From positions 32,933 through 96,932 of the forward strand of contig NZ_JACHXM010000013.1 of assembly GCF_014192055.1 (NCBI RefSeq): 64,000 nt of DNA. The letters are read 5' to 3'. Numbering within the stretch: position 1 is the stretch's first letter; every line of letters starts with the position of its first letter. Made by a program: the position numbers and the translations under genes. Below are positions 53,356 to 62,851 of this stretch, in pieces. The stretch is from Halomonas organivorans (GTDB taxonomy: Bacteria; Pseudomonadota; Gammaproteobacteria; Pseudomonadales; Halomonadaceae). The notes under the pieces are model-generated. The model saw nothing but the letters and a program-made list of their open reading frames with translations, searched no databases and had not been told where the DNA came from.

Positions 53356-54852
53356 ATGAGAATGTCCCGATCGCGTAGCCGGCGGCGTATCCTCCTCGGG
53401 TTTAGCCTGGCCTGCCTGCTGCTGGGGGCTTTTTCCGCCTGGCAGGCGACGGCACAGCAGGAGCGCGGCATGGCGCTGGTGATGACCCTCGACGGCGCCA
53501 TCGGGCCGGCGACCAGCGACTACTTCCAGCGTGGCCTGGAGCTCGCCGCCGAGCGTGAGGCCCGGCTGGTGGTGGTGCAGATGGATACCCCCGGCGGCCT
53601 CGACGCCGCCATGCGCGACATGATTTCGGCGATGCTGGCCTCCGAGGTGCCGGTGGCCTTCTACGTGTCTCCCGCCGGCGCTCGGGCGGCCAGTGCCGGC
53701 ACCTACCTGCTGTATGCCAGCCATGTGGCGGCCATGGCGCCGGCCACCCATCTGGGCTCGGCGACGCCGGTGCAGATCGGCGGTGGGGGCGGGCTGCCCG
53801 GCACCGGCGAGCCGGAAACGCCGGACGACCAGGGGGAGGGCGCGGACCAGGGCGATGGGGCTTCCAGCGGCGGCAAGGACAAGTCCGCCGCCGAGCCATC
53901 CACCGGCTCGGAGGCGGCCGATGCCGAGGGGCAGCCGCTCGACGCCTCGGACAAGCGGCGCGGCGAGACCGCCATGGAACGCAAGGTGCTCGAGGACGCC
54001 GTGGCCTATATCCGCTCGCTGGCCGAGCGCCACGGCCGCAACGCCGACTGGGCCGAGGCGGCGGTGCGCGAGGCGGTCAACCTCACCGCTCGGGAGGCGC
54101 TGGAACAGAATGTCATCGACGTGCTGGCCACCGACCTCGACGACCTGTTCGACCAGCTCGACGGCCGCGAGGTGGTGATGGGGAGCGGGACCCTCGTCCT
54201 GGACACCGCGGATCTCGCCGTCGAGCGCTTCGATCCCGACTGGCGCACCCGGCTGCTGGCGGTGATCACCGACCCCAACGTGGCCTACTTCCTGATGATC
54301 ATCGGCTTCTATGGCCTGATCTTCGAGCTCGCCAATCCCGGCAGCCTGGTGCCCGGCACCATCGGCGTCATCTGCCTGCTGCTGGCGCTGTTCGCCTTCC
54401 AGGTGCTACCCGTTAACTATGCCGGCCTGGCGCTGGTCCTGGTCGGGTTGGCGTTGATCGTCGGCGAGGCGCTGATGCCCAGCTTCGGAATACTGGGCAT
54501 CGGCGGTATCGTGGCCTTCGTGATCGGATCGGTGATGCTGATGGATGCGGACACCCTGAACATCTCGCTGCCGCTGATCGGCGGCATCGCCCTGGTGGCG
54601 GCGGGCCTGATGCTGTGGGTCATGACCCGCTTCCTGGGGCTGCGCCGACGGCCGGTCCGCACCGGTCAGGAGGAGCTGCTGGGCGTCGAGGCCGTGGCCC
54701 TGGAAGACTTCCAGGGCGACGGCCATGTGCGCCTGCGCGGCGAGCGCTGGAATGCCCGTAGCCGGATGACCGTCAGCAACGGGCAGGCAGTCAGGGTGGT
54801 CGGCATCGACGGGCTCACCGTCGAGGTCGAACCGCTGGAGGCAAGGTCCTGA
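53356..54852 (+). CDS. nfeD: NfeD-family membrane serine protease (long form, ClpP-class)
   Basis: A 498-residue protein: signal/anchor near residues 10-30, a ClpP-like periplasmic protease domain with catalytic S113 (YVSPAGARAASAGTYLL) and a likely catalytic lysine at K210 (RRGETAMERKVLEDAV), then four or so membrane helices (about 305-430) and a C-terminal OB-type NfeD domain. Between Ser and Lys lies a low-complexity acidic Gly/Ser/Glu insert (residues about 141-200) not needed by the fold. In archaea the partner of such proteases cleaves the C-terminus of a stomatin, which matches the slipin gene 39 bp downstream. Confidence 0.9.
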   Translation: MRMSRSRSRRRILLGFSLACLLLGAFSAWQATAQQERGMALVMTLDGAIGPATSDYFQRGLELAAEREARLVVVQMDTPGGLDAAMRDMISAMLASEVPVAFYVSPAGARAASAGTYLLYASHVAAMAPATHLGSATPVQIGGGGGLPGTGEPETPDDQGEGADQGDGASSGGKDKSAAEPSTGSEAADAEGQPLDASDKRRGETAMERKVLEDAVAYIRSLAERHGRNADWAEAAVREAVNLTAREALEQNVIDVLATDLDDLFDQLDGREVVMGSGTLVLDTADLAVERFDPDWRTRLLAVITDPNVAYFLMIIGFYGLIFELANPGSLVPGTIGVICLLLALFAFQVLPVNYAGLALVLVGLALIVGEALMPSFGILGIGGIVAFVIGSVMLMDADTLNISLPLIGGIALVAAGLMLWVMTRFLGLRRRPVRTGQEELLGVEAVALEDFQGDGHVRLRGERWNARSRMTVSNGQAVRVVGIDGLTVEVEPLEARS

Positions 54853-54891
54853 GGCCGGTGGCACCGGCCGACACTCTCGAGGAGATACGCC

Positions 54892-55659
54892 ATGATGATT
54901 TCCTATCTCGTGCCGCTCGTCCTGCTGCTGATGCTGATCGCGGCTTCGATCCGCATCCTGCCGGAGTACAAGCGCGGCGTGGTGTTCTTCCTGGGCCGCT
55001 TCCAGGCGGTGAAGGGGCCGGGGCTGTTCATCATCATCCCCGGCATCCAGAAGATGCAGGTGGTCGACCTGCGGGTGATCACCATGGACGTGCCCGAGCA
55101 GGACGTGATCTCCCAGGATAACGTCACCGTCAAGGTCAATGCCGTGCTCTACTTCCGGGTGGTGGATCCGGAGAAGGCGATCATCCAGGTCGAGCACTTC
55201 GTCAACGCCACCAGCCAGCTGGCCCAGACCACCCTGCGCTCGGTGCTCGGCAAGCACGACCTGGACGAGATGCTCTCCGAGCGCGACAAGCTCAACGACG
55301 ACATCCAGGAAATCATCGACGCCTCCGCGGAGGGCTGGGGCATCAAGGTGGCCAACGTGGAGATCAAGCACGTCGACCTGGACGAGAGCATGATCCGCGC
55401 CATCGCCCGCCAGGCCGAGGCGGAGCGCGAGCGGCGCGCCAAGGTGATCCATGCCGAGGGCGAGCTGCAGGCGTCGAAGAAGCTGGTCGAGGCCGCCCAT
55501 ATCCTGTCCGAGAATCCTGCCGCCCTGCAGCTGCGCTACCTGCAGACCATGGCGGACATGGGCAGCAAGAGCTCGACCGTGGTATTCCCCATGCCGATGG
55601 ACCTGCTCAAGGCCTTCAAGGCGATGGGCGGCTCGGGGAGCGACAAGGACGAACGATGA
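54892..55659 (+). CDS. Slipin (stomatin/prohibitin homologue)
   Basis: A 255-residue SPFH protein: N-terminal membrane helix ([17 protein letters not shown]), the SPFH domain with [57 protein letters not shown] and a C-terminal coiled region ([19 protein letters not shown]). The ending [15 protein letters not shown] is the hydrophobic site that NfeD-type proteases cut in studied relatives. It forms a two-gene unit with nfeD and probably assembles membrane-microdomain scaffolds. Confidence 0.92.
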   Translation: MMISYLVPLVLLLMLIAASIRILPEYKRGVVFFLGRFQAVKGPGLFIIIPGIQKMQVVDLRVITMDVPEQDVISQDNVTVKVNAVLYFRVVDPEKAIIQVEHFVNATSQLAQTTLRSVLGKHDLDEMLSERDKLNDDIQEIIDASAEGWGIKVANVEIKHVDLDESMIRAIARQAEAERERRAKVIHAEGELQASKKLVEAAHILSENPAALQLRYLQTMADMGSKSSTVVFPMPMDLLKAFKAMGGSGSDKDER

Positions 55660-56248
55660 GCCCGGGAGGCACGGATTCCTGGTATCGCACTCGGGACAGC
55701 TTGGCGATGCCGCACCAAGGCCCCGCCGCGGCATGCCTTGCCACGATCCGTCTCGACGCCTCTCGCCATGTCGCGGGGACGATAGCCCTGGCGCGATAGC
55801 CCTGCACGATAGCCCTGCGGCATGGCCGCAGGATGCAGCGGGGCAGTGCGTCTGATAGACTCTCGCGCTTCCGGCGGGGTGGCCAGCGCCGCACCATGCC
55901 CCATCGATTCAGTGCAAGGGAACCGATACACCGTGATGACCCTCCGTTCAGGGCTGATGACTCCGCCCTAGCATTTCCCTCCCGAATTCGGGCCGCGATG
56001 ACGTCGTCACGATGTCATCGCGGCCGGGCATCGTCTCGATGTCCTGGGCGTCCCGCGCCCGCCTTGTACTGCCAGCCTCTTTCGACAAGCGCCACGGCGT
56101 TCTACAAGCGCGACGGCATCCTTTACGCGCCACGATGCGTTCGAGACGCCTTGGCCTCGGCATCCCGGCGATGTCGGCAGGGGTGGCGCACGACACGACC
56201 CTGACGCGCCTCATTGGCCCAACACACCACACTCGACTGGACCGCAGC
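55660..56248. other. 589-bp noncoding gap with small repeats and hairpins
   Basis: No convincing gene was found between the slipin and SulP genes. The sequence CGATAGCCCTG occurs three times in close tandem (55780, 55794, 55807). CCCGAATTCGGG at 55981-55992 is a perfect palindrome, and GGCCGCGATGAC at 55991-56002 is matched by its exact complement at 56014-56025, making a 12-bp stem with an 11-nt loop. The rest is unremarkable. The SulP promoter presumably lies at the right end. Confidence 0.55.
55981..56025. repeat. Overlapping palindrome and 12-bp hairpin
   Basis: A perfect CCCGAATTCGGG palindrome runs straight into a 12-bp inverted repeat (GGCCGCGATGAC and its complement, 11-nt spacer). 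It lies about 225 bp upstream of the SulP start. It could be an operator or a leader structure; no T-run follows. Confidence 0.6.
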
Positions 56249-57739
56249 ATGACTCGATCCCTCAAGCAAGACTGGTTCTCCAACATCAAGGGCGATCTCC
56301 TGTCGGGCATCGTCGTCGCCCTGGCGCTGATCCCCGAGGCGATCGCCTTCTCGATCATCGCCGGCGTCGATCCCAAGATCGGCCTCTACGCCTCCTTTTC
56401 CATGGCGGTGATCATCGCCTTTGCCGGCGGTCGGCCGGGCATGATCTCGGCGGCCACCGGTGCCATGGCGCTGCTGATGGTCACCCTGGTCAAGGAGCAC
56501 GGGCTCCAGTATCTGTTCGCCGCCACCCTGCTCACCGGCGCGCTGCAGATCGTTGCCGGCTACCTGCGCCTGGCGGACCTGATGCGCTTCGTCTCGCGCT
56601 CGGTGGTGACGGGCTTCGTCAACGCCCTGGCGATCCTGATCTTCATGGCGCAGCTGCCGGAGCTGACCAACGTGACCTGGCATGTGTATGCCATGACCGC
56701 GGCGGGGCTGGGCATCATCTACCTGTTCCCCTATGTGCCGGTGATCGGCAAGACGCTGCCGTCGCCGCTGGTGTGTATCCTGGTGCTGACCGCCGTGGCC
56801 ATGATCACCGGCCTCGACATCAACACCGTGGGTGACATGGGCGAGCTGCCCGATACCCTGCCGGTGTTCCTGTGGCCGGACGTGCCGCTCAACCTCGAGA
56901 CCCTGTCGATCATCTTCCCCTACGCCATCATGCTCACCGTGGTGGGCCTGCTGGAGTCGATGATGACCGCCACCATCGTCGATGACCTGACCGACACCGA
57001 GAGCGACAAGAACCGCGAGTGCAAGGGGCAGGGCCTGGCCAACATCGGCACCGGCCTGCTCGGCGGCATGGCGGGCTGCGCGATGATCGGGCAGTCGGTG
57101 ATCAACGTGAAGTCCGGCGGCCGCGGTCGCCTCTCCACCCTGTTCGCCGGCGTGATGCTGCTGATCATGGTGGTGTTCCTCTCCGACTGGGTGTCGCAGA
57201 TTCCCATGGCGGCGCTGGTGGCGGTGATGATCATGGTCTCCATCGGCACCTTCAGCTGGACCTCGATCCGCGACCTGAAGAAGCATCCGCTGTCCACCAA
57301 CATCGTGATGCTGGCCACCGTGGCGGTCACGGTCAGCACCCATAACCTGGCCATGGGCGTGTTCGTCGGCGTGCTGCTGGCGGCGCTGTTCTTCGCCAAC
57401 AAGGTCGGCAATATCCTCTACATCGGCGTCGAGGAGGCCGATGCCGGCCAACGTCGCGTCTACAAAGTGGTGGGCCAGGTGTTCTTCGCCTCTTCCGAGC
57501 GCTTCGGCCGGGCCTTCGACTTCAAGGAAAGTGTGGAGAAGGTCACCATTGACCTGTCCCGCGCGCACTTCTGGGACATCACCGCCGTCCAGGCCCTGGA
57601 CCGGGTAGTGATCAAGTTCCGCCGCGAGGGCACCGAGGTCGAACTGATCGGCCTCAACGAGGCGAGCGCCACCATCGTCGACCGCTATGCCATCCACGAC
57701 GATCCGGCAGCCGTCGAGAAGCTGATGGGCGGCCACTGA
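56249..57739 (+). CDS. SulP-family anion transporter with STAS domain
   Basis: A 496-residue SLC26/SulP transporter: about 10-12 membrane helices over residues 15-390 ([32 protein letters not shown] opening, [19 protein letters not shown] [35 protein letters not shown]) and a C-terminal STAS domain at about 410-496 ([20 protein letters not shown]). Such carriers move sulfate, bicarbonate or other anions, often with sodium. The ATG at 56249 ([14 protein letters not shown]) is chosen because upstream in-frame sequence is compositionally noncoding. A USP gene follows 93 bp later, a common pairing. Confidence 0.88.
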   Translation: MTRSLKQDWFSNIKGDLLSGIVVALALIPEAIAFSIIAGVDPKIGLYASFSMAVIIAFAGGRPGMISAATGAMALLMVTLVKEHGLQYLFAATLLTGALQIVAGYLRLADLMRFVSRSVVTGFVNALAILIFMAQLPELTNVTWHVYAMTAAGLGIIYLFPYVPVIGKTLPSPLVCILVLTAVAMITGLDINTVGDMGELPDTLPVFLWPDVPLNLETLSIIFPYAIMLTVVGLLESMMTATIVDDLTDTESDKNRECKGQGLANIGTGLLGGMAGCAMIGQSVINVKSGGRGRLSTLFAGVMLLIMVVFLSDWVSQIPMAALVAVMIMVSIGTFSWTSIRDLKKHPLSTNIVMLATVAVTVSTHNLAMGVFVGVLLAALFFANKVGNILYIGVEEADAGQRRVYKVVGQVFFASSERFGRAFDFKESVEKVTIDLSRAHFWDITAVQALDRVVIKFRREGTEVELIGLNEASATIVDRYAIHDDPAAVEKLMGGH

Positions 57740-57832
57740 CCGCTCGCTGCCGGCCGCCCCTGTGACGGGGCGGTCGCGATGGTGTAGAACGAACGGAAGC
57801 GACACAATCCACGCCAGCTTCAGGACAGACAG

Positions 57833-58687
57833 ATGACAGAACAGGTGATGGCCGCCATCGACGGCTCGCAGTTTTCCGAAGGCGTCTGCGACTACGCGGC
57901 CTGGGCCAGTCTGGCGCTCGAGGCGCCATTGACCTTCCTGCACGTGGTCGACAACCATCCCCAGACCGCCGAGGCGGACCTCTCCGGCAACATCGGACTG
58001 GGTTCCCGGGAGCACCTGCTCGAGGAGCTCTCGCAGTTGGACGAGCAGCGCGCCAAGGTCGCCCAGGAGCAGGGCCGGCTGATGCTCAAGGCGGCCAAGG
58101 AGCGTGCCGTCGAGGATGGCGTCGGCGAGCCTGGCAGCCGCCAGCGCAACGGTACCCTGGTGGAAACGCTCGCCGAACTGGAGGAGGACATTCGCCTGCT
58201 GGTGCTTGGCAAGCGCGGCGGCAGCGCCCATCAGGACAGCGAACACCTGGGGTCCAGTCTCGAGCGGGTGGTGCGCAGCCTGCACCGCCCGATCCTGATG
58301 GTGCCGGAGACCTTCCAGCGTCCGCAGAAGGTGATGATCGCCTTCGATGGCAGCAACACTACCCGCAAGGGCGTCGAGCTGCTGGCCCGCAGCCCGCTGT
58401 TCAGCGGCATTCCCTGCCATGTGGTGATCGTCGGCGCCGAGACCGGCGACAACCGTTCCCAGCTCGACTGGGCGCTTTCCACCCTGCGCGAGGCCGGCCA
58501 CGAGGCCGAGGGCGCGATTCGTGCCGGCGACGTGGAGGAGACGCTGCGCGTCTACAAGGAACAGCACGACATCGACCTGGTGGTGATGGGCGCCTACGGC
58601 CACTCGCGGATTCGCCATCTGCTGGTGGGGAGTACCACCACCGCGATGCTGCGTCGGGCCAGCGTGCCGGTGCTGCTGCTGCGCTGA
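57833..58687 (+). CDS. Tandem-domain universal stress protein
   Basis: A 284-residue protein with two USP domains. Domain 1 (about 3-150) begins VMAAIDGSQFSEGVCDYA but lacks a clean phosphate loop (LVLGKRGGSAHQDSEHLGSS). Domain 2 (about 158-284) has VMIAFDGSNTTRKGVELL and the ATP motif VMGAYGHSRIRHLLVGSTTTAML, matching G-2x-G-9x-G-S/T. This is the UspE/tandem type. Lying behind a SulP gene, it may modulate the transporter, as TeaD does for the TeaABC ectoine carrier in Halomonas. Confidence 0.9.
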   Translation: MTEQVMAAIDGSQFSEGVCDYAAWASLALEAPLTFLHVVDNHPQTAEADLSGNIGLGSREHLLEELSQLDEQRAKVAQEQGRLMLKAAKERAVEDGVGEPGSRQRNGTLVETLAELEEDIRLLVLGKRGGSAHQDSEHLGSSLERVVRSLHRPILMVPETFQRPQKVMIAFDGSNTTRKGVELLARSPLFSGIPCHVVIVGAETGDNRSQLDWALSTLREAGHEAEGAIRAGDVEETLRVYKEQHDIDLVVMGAYGHSRIRHLLVGSTTTAMLRRASVPVLLLR

Positions 58688-58706
58688 GCCGCGTTTCGCT
58701 CGTTCG

Positions 58707-58731
58707 GGCCCTGCCATGGCGGGGCCTTTTT
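58707..58731 (+). terminator. Intrinsic terminator after the USP gene
   Basis: GGCCCTGCC and GGCGGGGCC form a 9-bp stem with one T-G pair and a 2-nt loop, followed by TTTTT. It lies about 20 bp after the USP stop and 27 bp ahead of the MFS start. Confidence 0.85.
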
Positions 58732-58757
58732 GTGTCACCCCGTTCAGGGAGAACCCC

Positions 58758-59942
58758 ATGAGCTATCGCACCCTGCTGAAGGACCATCGGGGACTGCTGG
58801 GCATCGCCTTTCTGGCGATGTTCTCGTCGAGCCTGGGCCAGAGCTTCTTCATCGGCCTCTTCCAGGCCCCGATCGCCGAACGGCTCGGCTTCAGCGCCGG
58901 AGAGTTCGGCACCGCCTATTCGCTGGTCACCCTGGTCGCCGGTTTCGCCGTGCTGCGCCTGGGGCCCAGCATCGACTGGGTGGCGCCGCGTCGCTTCGCC
59001 CTGGCGATCCTGTCGGCGCTGGGCATCGGCATCCTGCTGCTGACCGCCTCGCCCTGGTGGCCGCTCGGCGTGCTGGGCCTGGGGCTGGTGCGGCTTTGCG
59101 GACAGGGCATGATGAGCCACCTCGGCAATACCCTGGCCGGGCGCGAGTTCGAGGCCCTGCGCGGCCGGGCCCTGGGACTCGCCGGCATGGGGCTGATGCT
59201 CGGCGAAACCCTGCTGCCGCCGCTGGTCGCGGGGCTGCTGGTGTGGCTCGGCTGGCGCGAGCTGTGGTGGGCGCTCGCCGCGGGGCTTGCCGTGCTGTGG
59301 GGCATGTCGCTATGGGCCGCCCCCTGGCCGTCGGCACCGCGCACGCGGCCGGAGCGGGGGGCGGCATCGCGGGGGCCGAGGCCGTTTCGCGACGCGCGCT
59401 TCTGGCGCCTGCTGCCGTTGCTGATGACGCTGCCGGTCGCCATGACCGGGCTGTTCATCTACCAGGCGCAGCTGACCTCGGCCATGGACAGCTCGCTGGC
59501 GGTGTATTCGCTGGCGCTGACCGGCATGGGCCTGGCCAAGCTGCCCGGGGCGCTGCTTGGCGGCCACTGGGTGGATCGCCTGGGGCCGGTGCGCCTGGCC
59601 CGGCTCTACCTGCTGCCCTTCGCCCTCGGGCTGGTGCTGGCCCTCACCCAGGGCGGCCCGCTGGCGGTCTGGGCGTTGATGGTCGGCGGCGGGCTGGCGA
59701 TGGGCTCACAGGAGTCCATTGCCACCAGCCTGCTGGTGCGCCTCTGGGGGCCCGAGAACCTGGGGCGGGTGCGGGCCACCCTGAGCGCGGCCATGGTCTT
59801 CTCCACCGGCATCGCTCCCGCGGTGCTGGGCGTGGCCCTGGACCTGGGGGCCTCCTTTTCGCTGGTCCTGGCGGGCATGCTGGCGCTGTTGATCGGCGGC
59901 TGGTGGCTGGCCCAGGGCGTGCTGCGCCAGGCGGTGGCGTAG
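58758..59942 (+). CDS. Major facilitator superfamily transporter
   Basis: A 394-residue MFS protein with about 12 hydrophobic helices and a basic central loop (APRTRPERGAASRGPRPFRD) near residue 200. The opening GIAFLAMFSSSLGQSFFIGLFQAPI and the AYSLVTLVAGFAVLRLGPSIDW segment resemble nitrate/oxalate-type or general MFS carriers. GGGAG precedes the ATG at 58758. It is a single gene after a terminator, and its substrate cannot be named. Confidence 0.85.
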   Translation: MSYRTLLKDHRGLLGIAFLAMFSSSLGQSFFIGLFQAPIAERLGFSAGEFGTAYSLVTLVAGFAVLRLGPSIDWVAPRRFALAILSALGIGILLLTASPWWPLGVLGLGLVRLCGQGMMSHLGNTLAGREFEALRGRALGLAGMGLMLGETLLPPLVAGLLVWLGWRELWWALAAGLAVLWGMSLWAAPWPSAPRTRPERGAASRGPRPFRDARFWRLLPLLMTLPVAMTGLFIYQAQLTSAMDSSLAVYSLALTGMGLAKLPGALLGGHWVDRLGPVRLARLYLLPFALGLVLALTQGGPLAVWALMVGGGLAMGSQESIATSLLVRLWGPENLGRVRATLSAAMVFSTGIAPAVLGVALDLGASFSLVLAGMLALLIGGWWLAQGVLRQAVA

Positions 59943-59989
59943 CCGGCGACGGGACCGCGTCACTTGGGTGATGTCAGGCAGGGGTTGGG

Positions 59990-60110
59990 TGGTCGTTTAT
60001 CCTGCATGTATGAAAAATATAAATTTATCTTCCTGTTTAAATGCATACATTTGAAATATTTACACGATGTATTGTCGATCTCCTGGGGTAATATCATGCC
60101 CCCGTTCTCT
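59990..60110. promoter_or_regulatory. AT-rich islet upstream of ridA
   Basis: About 120 bp are strikingly AT-rich (AAAAATATAAATTTATC, GTTTAAATG, TTTGAAATATTTACAC) in a GC-rich genome. TGTATG near 60011 is matched by CATACA near 60043. Short open frames here have no coding signs. It probably contains the ridA promoter and may bind nucleoid proteins. Confidence 0.5.
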
Positions 60111-60132
60111 TTCATCGTCAGGAGCGATCCCC

Positions 60133-60495
60133 ATGACCATCCAGCGACATGATACCAAGGCGCGCATGAGCCGCGCCGTGATCCACAACGGTGTGGCCTA
60201 CCTGTGCGGTCAGGTGGCCGGCCCCGAGGCACGCCAGGGCGACATCACCGAGCAGACCGAGAGCATGCTGGCCCGTGTGGACGCCCTGCTGGCCGAGATC
60301 GGTTCCGACCGCGAGCACTTGCTCAGCGCCACCGTCTACCTCAAGGACGGCGGCGACGTGGCGGCCATGAACGCGGTCTGGGACGCCTGGGTGCCCGAGG
60401 GTCATGCACCGGCCCGGACTTGCGTCTGTGCGCCGATGCCCTCCGATGAGCTCAAGGTGGAAGTGACCGTCACCGCCCTGGTGAAGGACGCCTGA
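60133..60495 (+). CDS. RidA-family protein (YjgF/YER057c/UK114)
   Basis: A 120-residue RidA-fold protein: [40 protein letters not shown] and the C-terminal [15 protein letters not shown] with Glu. The active-site Arg is found in [15 protein letters not shown]. RidA proteins hydrolyse reactive enamine/imine intermediates made by PLP dehydratases such as EutB-type enzymes; this copy is of the RutC/Rid-other group by its shorter N-terminus. CAGGAG precedes the ATG at 60133. It stands alone, with a strong bidirectional terminator behind it. Confidence 0.87.
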   Translation: MTIQRHDTKARMSRAVIHNGVAYLCGQVAGPEARQGDITEQTESMLARVDALLAEIGSDREHLLSATVYLKDGGDVAAMNAVWDAWVPEGHAPARTCVCAPMPSDELKVEVTVTALVKDA

Positions 60496-60523
60496 GCCGG
60501 TCGTCGACCGAGCCCCGGCAAGC

Positions 60524-60555
60524 AAAAGGCCGACGCATGGTGCGTCGGCCTTTTT
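60524..60555. terminator. Bidirectional intrinsic terminator
   Basis: AAAAGGCCGACGCA and TGCGTCGGCCTTTTT form a 14-bp stem with a 3-nt loop, with T-runs on both strands. It serves ridA on the plus strand and the PhnE-like permease gene on the minus strand. Confidence 0.92.
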
Positions 60556-60572
60556 CGTTGCCCTAACGGCAA

Positions 60573-62084
60573 TCAGCGCAGACAAGGGTCCTCGAGCGGT
60601 GCCTCCCGGGGCCTGAGCCGTCGAGACAGCGAGTCCACGGCGATGTTGAGCCCGGCGGTCACCAGCAGCAGGAAGGCAGCCACGTCGAACATCAGGTACT
60701 GGAAGTTCTCGTCGATGTAGTAGCCCAGGGTGGCGATGCCCAGCATGCCGAGGATTGCCGTCTCGCGCAGGATCACCTCGGCGCGATAGTAGAGCAGTGC
60801 CAGCAGGCTGGGATAGATCCGTGGCAGCAGCTCGTAGGCCAGTCGGCCCGAGGCCGGCAGCCCCGGCATGCCGGGCTCCAGGGCGTCGGCATGGCGGGCG
60901 GCCAGGAAGGCGATCAGCGCGCCGTTGTGCAGCGCCAGCGCCAGCCAGGCGGGCAGCAGCGAGGGGCCGAGCAGCAGCAGGAAGACGAAGGCCAGCATCA
61001 GCTCCGGCGTCGAGCGCAACAGGATCAGCAGCCCACGGCCGGCCAGCCGGCTCGCCGGATTGCCGAAGTGGCGGCTGGCCAGCGGCCACAGGGCCATGGC
61101 CACCAGCAGTGCGCCGACGGTGCCGAGCAGGGCCAGCAGTAGAGTATTGCCGATGGCCGGGCCGAGATCCGGGATACTGGCGAACCACTCGACCAGCCCG
61201 GCCCAGTCGCCCGCGAGCAGCGGCGCGGGCCACAGGTCCTGGCTGACGAAGCGCCACAGCAGTCCGCCATCCACCGCCGGCCATGGGCCGAGCAGGAAGG
61301 CGCCGCCGATGATCAGCAGCGGCACCAGCCGCCGGTGGCTCCACCAGGGCAGGGTGGCGATCAGCAGGTAGAAGCACCACAGCAGGGCGCCGGCTTCCGG
61401 GTAGCGGCCTTCGCGGAAGGCGGTCTCGAGCTGGAAGCCCAGCGTCGGCAGGCCGACGAAGCCCAGCAGCACGCTGGCGCGCAGGCCGCATTCGAAGCGG
61501 TAGCGGGTATAGGCGGCGAGCTGGGTCCAGGCCAGCGGCAGTTCGGCGTAGAGAAACCGCGACAGTCGGCCGACCCCGGGAGGCAGGGCGTCGGCTGGCG
61601 CGCGTGGGGTCTGCTCGAGGATCTCGGCGAACACCTTGGCGAAGATGCCGGCATAGGGAATCGCCAGCGCCGCCAGGGCGGTCAGCGCCGAGAGGCCGAA
61701 GACCTGCAGGAACAGCAGCGCCCAGAACAGCTCGTGGATGGCCCGCACGAAGGCGCAGCCGGCCCGCACCAGCCGCGAGCGGGTGAACACCAGCGCCAGG
61801 GGAAAGCCCAGCACCACCCCGGCCAGCGTGCCCCACAGCGCCACCGACACGGTCAGCCCTAACGCACGGAAGGGCGATTCCACGCCGGCGAAGTCCGGCC
61901 AGGCCAGGCCCTGGAGCATGCGGCCGAGCTCCGTCCACGGGTCGCGGGTCACCACCGACAGGTCGGCCAGCGGCAGCAGCAGCACGGCCAGTGCCACCAG
62001 CGTCAGGGTGTGGCGGGCCAGGCGCGGTCCCGTGGCACGGCCGGCCAGCCAGGCCGGTCGGCGGGGCAGGGTGGCCTCGCTCAT
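60573..62084 (-). CDS. PhnE-like ABC permease, fused double unit
   Basis: A 503-residue permease with two PhnE-type units in tandem. Each half has helices and an EAA-like loop: FAEILEQTPRAPADALPPG in the first and RLAYELLPRIYPSLLALLYY in the second, each followed by the family ending (LGFVGLPTLGF, LGMLGIATLGYYIDENF). PhnE is normally about 260 residues and acts as a homodimer. Its ATG at 62084 overlaps the ATPase stop (ATGA). With the neighbouring ATPase and binding protein it forms a phosphonate-type, possibly selenate, importer. Confidence 0.88.
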   Translation of the reverse strand: MSEATLPRRPAWLAGRATGPRLARHTLTLVALAVLLLPLADLSVVTRDPWTELGRMLQGLAWPDFAGVESPFRALGLTVSVALWGTLAGVVLGFPLALVFTRSRLVRAGCAFVRAIHELFWALLFLQVFGLSALTALAALAIPYAGIFAKVFAEILEQTPRAPADALPPGVGRLSRFLYAELPLAWTQLAAYTRYRFECGLRASVLLGFVGLPTLGFQLETAFREGRYPEAGALLWCFYLLIATLPWWSHRRLVPLLIIGGAFLLGPWPAVDGGLLWRFVSQDLWPAPLLAGDWAGLVEWFASIPDLGPAIGNTLLLALLGTVGALLVAMALWPLASRHFGNPASRLAGRGLLILLRSTPELMLAFVFLLLLGPSLLPAWLALALHNGALIAFLAARHADALEPGMPGLPASGRLAYELLPRIYPSLLALLYYRAEVILRETAILGMLGIATLGYYIDENFQYLMFDVAAFLLLVTAGLNIAVDSLSRRLRPREAPLEDPCLR

Positions 62085-62851
62085 GCGCGTCCCCGGGAGC
62101 AGGGCAGGGCCTCCGGCGAGGGCGCTGCCGGCTCGGCGTCGTGGCGATCGGTGCCCGACGACGTTGCCTCGGCATCGGGATAGAGAGCGTCGAGATCGGC
62201 GAGGCTCAGCGCCGAGGCCGGGGCATCGATGGCCAGCCGGCCGTCGCGCAGGCCCCACACGCGATCGAAGTGGGAGAGGGCCAGCTCGCGCTGGTGCAGG
62301 GCGACCACGGTGGTGGCGTGGCGCTCCTCTATCAGCCCCAGCAGGCGCAGGGCCTGATGCGGGTCGACGCTGGCCACCGGTTCGTCGCCGAGGAACACTT
62401 CACGGCCCTGGTAAAGCGCCCGGGCGATGGCGGTGCGCTGGCGCTGGCCGCCGGACAGCTGGCCCACGGGGCGACGCATCAGTCCCTCCAGGCCGAGCAG
62501 TTCGCACAGTTCCGTCACTTCGCGCCAGGGGCCGCGCAGCGGGCGCACCAGGTTCCACAGGTTGGCCAGCGCCGAGCGTTCGGCGAGCCGCCCCATGTAG
62601 ACGTTGTGGTAGACCGCGAGCCCCGGCACGAGGCCATGGTGCTGGGGACACCAGGCGGCGGTGGCGCCGAGCCGGGCGCGCAGGGCGGCCAGCAGCGTCG
62701 ACTTGCCGGCGCCGCTGGGGCCGAGCAGGGCAATACGCTCGCCGCGTGCCAGGCGCAGACTCAGGCCCGGCAGCACCACCTGCGACCCGTGGCCCAGGTC
62801 GACGCCGTCCAGGGCCAGCAGGGTCTCGTGCGTGTGTTCTGTCGGCGCCAT
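62081..62851 (-). CDS. PhnC-like ABC transporter ATPase
   Basis: A 256-residue ATPase: Walker A LGPSGAGKSTLLAAL, signature QLSGGQRQRTAIARALYQG, Walker B EVFLGDEPVASVDP (Gly-Asp-Glu-Pro variant, typical of PhnC with a modified residue before the catalytic Glu) and H-loop VVALHQRELALSHFD. Start at 62851 overlaps the binding-protein stop as TGATG, which defines it within a longer open frame. C-terminal 30 residues are low in complexity. It drives the fused permease. Confidence 0.87.
   Translation of the reverse strand: MAPTEHTHETLLALDGVDLGHGSQVVLPGLSLRLARGERIALLGPSGAGKSTLLAALRARLGATAAWCPQHHGLVPGLAVYHNVYMGRLAERSALANLWNLVRPLRGPWREVTELCELLGLEGLMRRPVGQLSGGQRQRTAIARALYQGREVFLGDEPVASVDPHQALRLLGLIEERHATTVVALHQRELALSHFDRVWGLRDGRLAIDAPASALSLADLDALYPDAEATSSGTDRHDAEPAAPSPEALPCSRGRA

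Noticed and set aside
56123..58759. Open frame of about 880 codons on the minus strand opposite SulP and USP
   Set aside because: His/Gln/Gly-rich translation without domain motifs; it spans two well-defined plus-strand genes and a terminator.
59964..60152. 62-codon open frame in the AT-rich region before ridA
   Set aside because: It has no ribosome binding site, overlaps the ridA start in another frame and its composition follows the AT islet.
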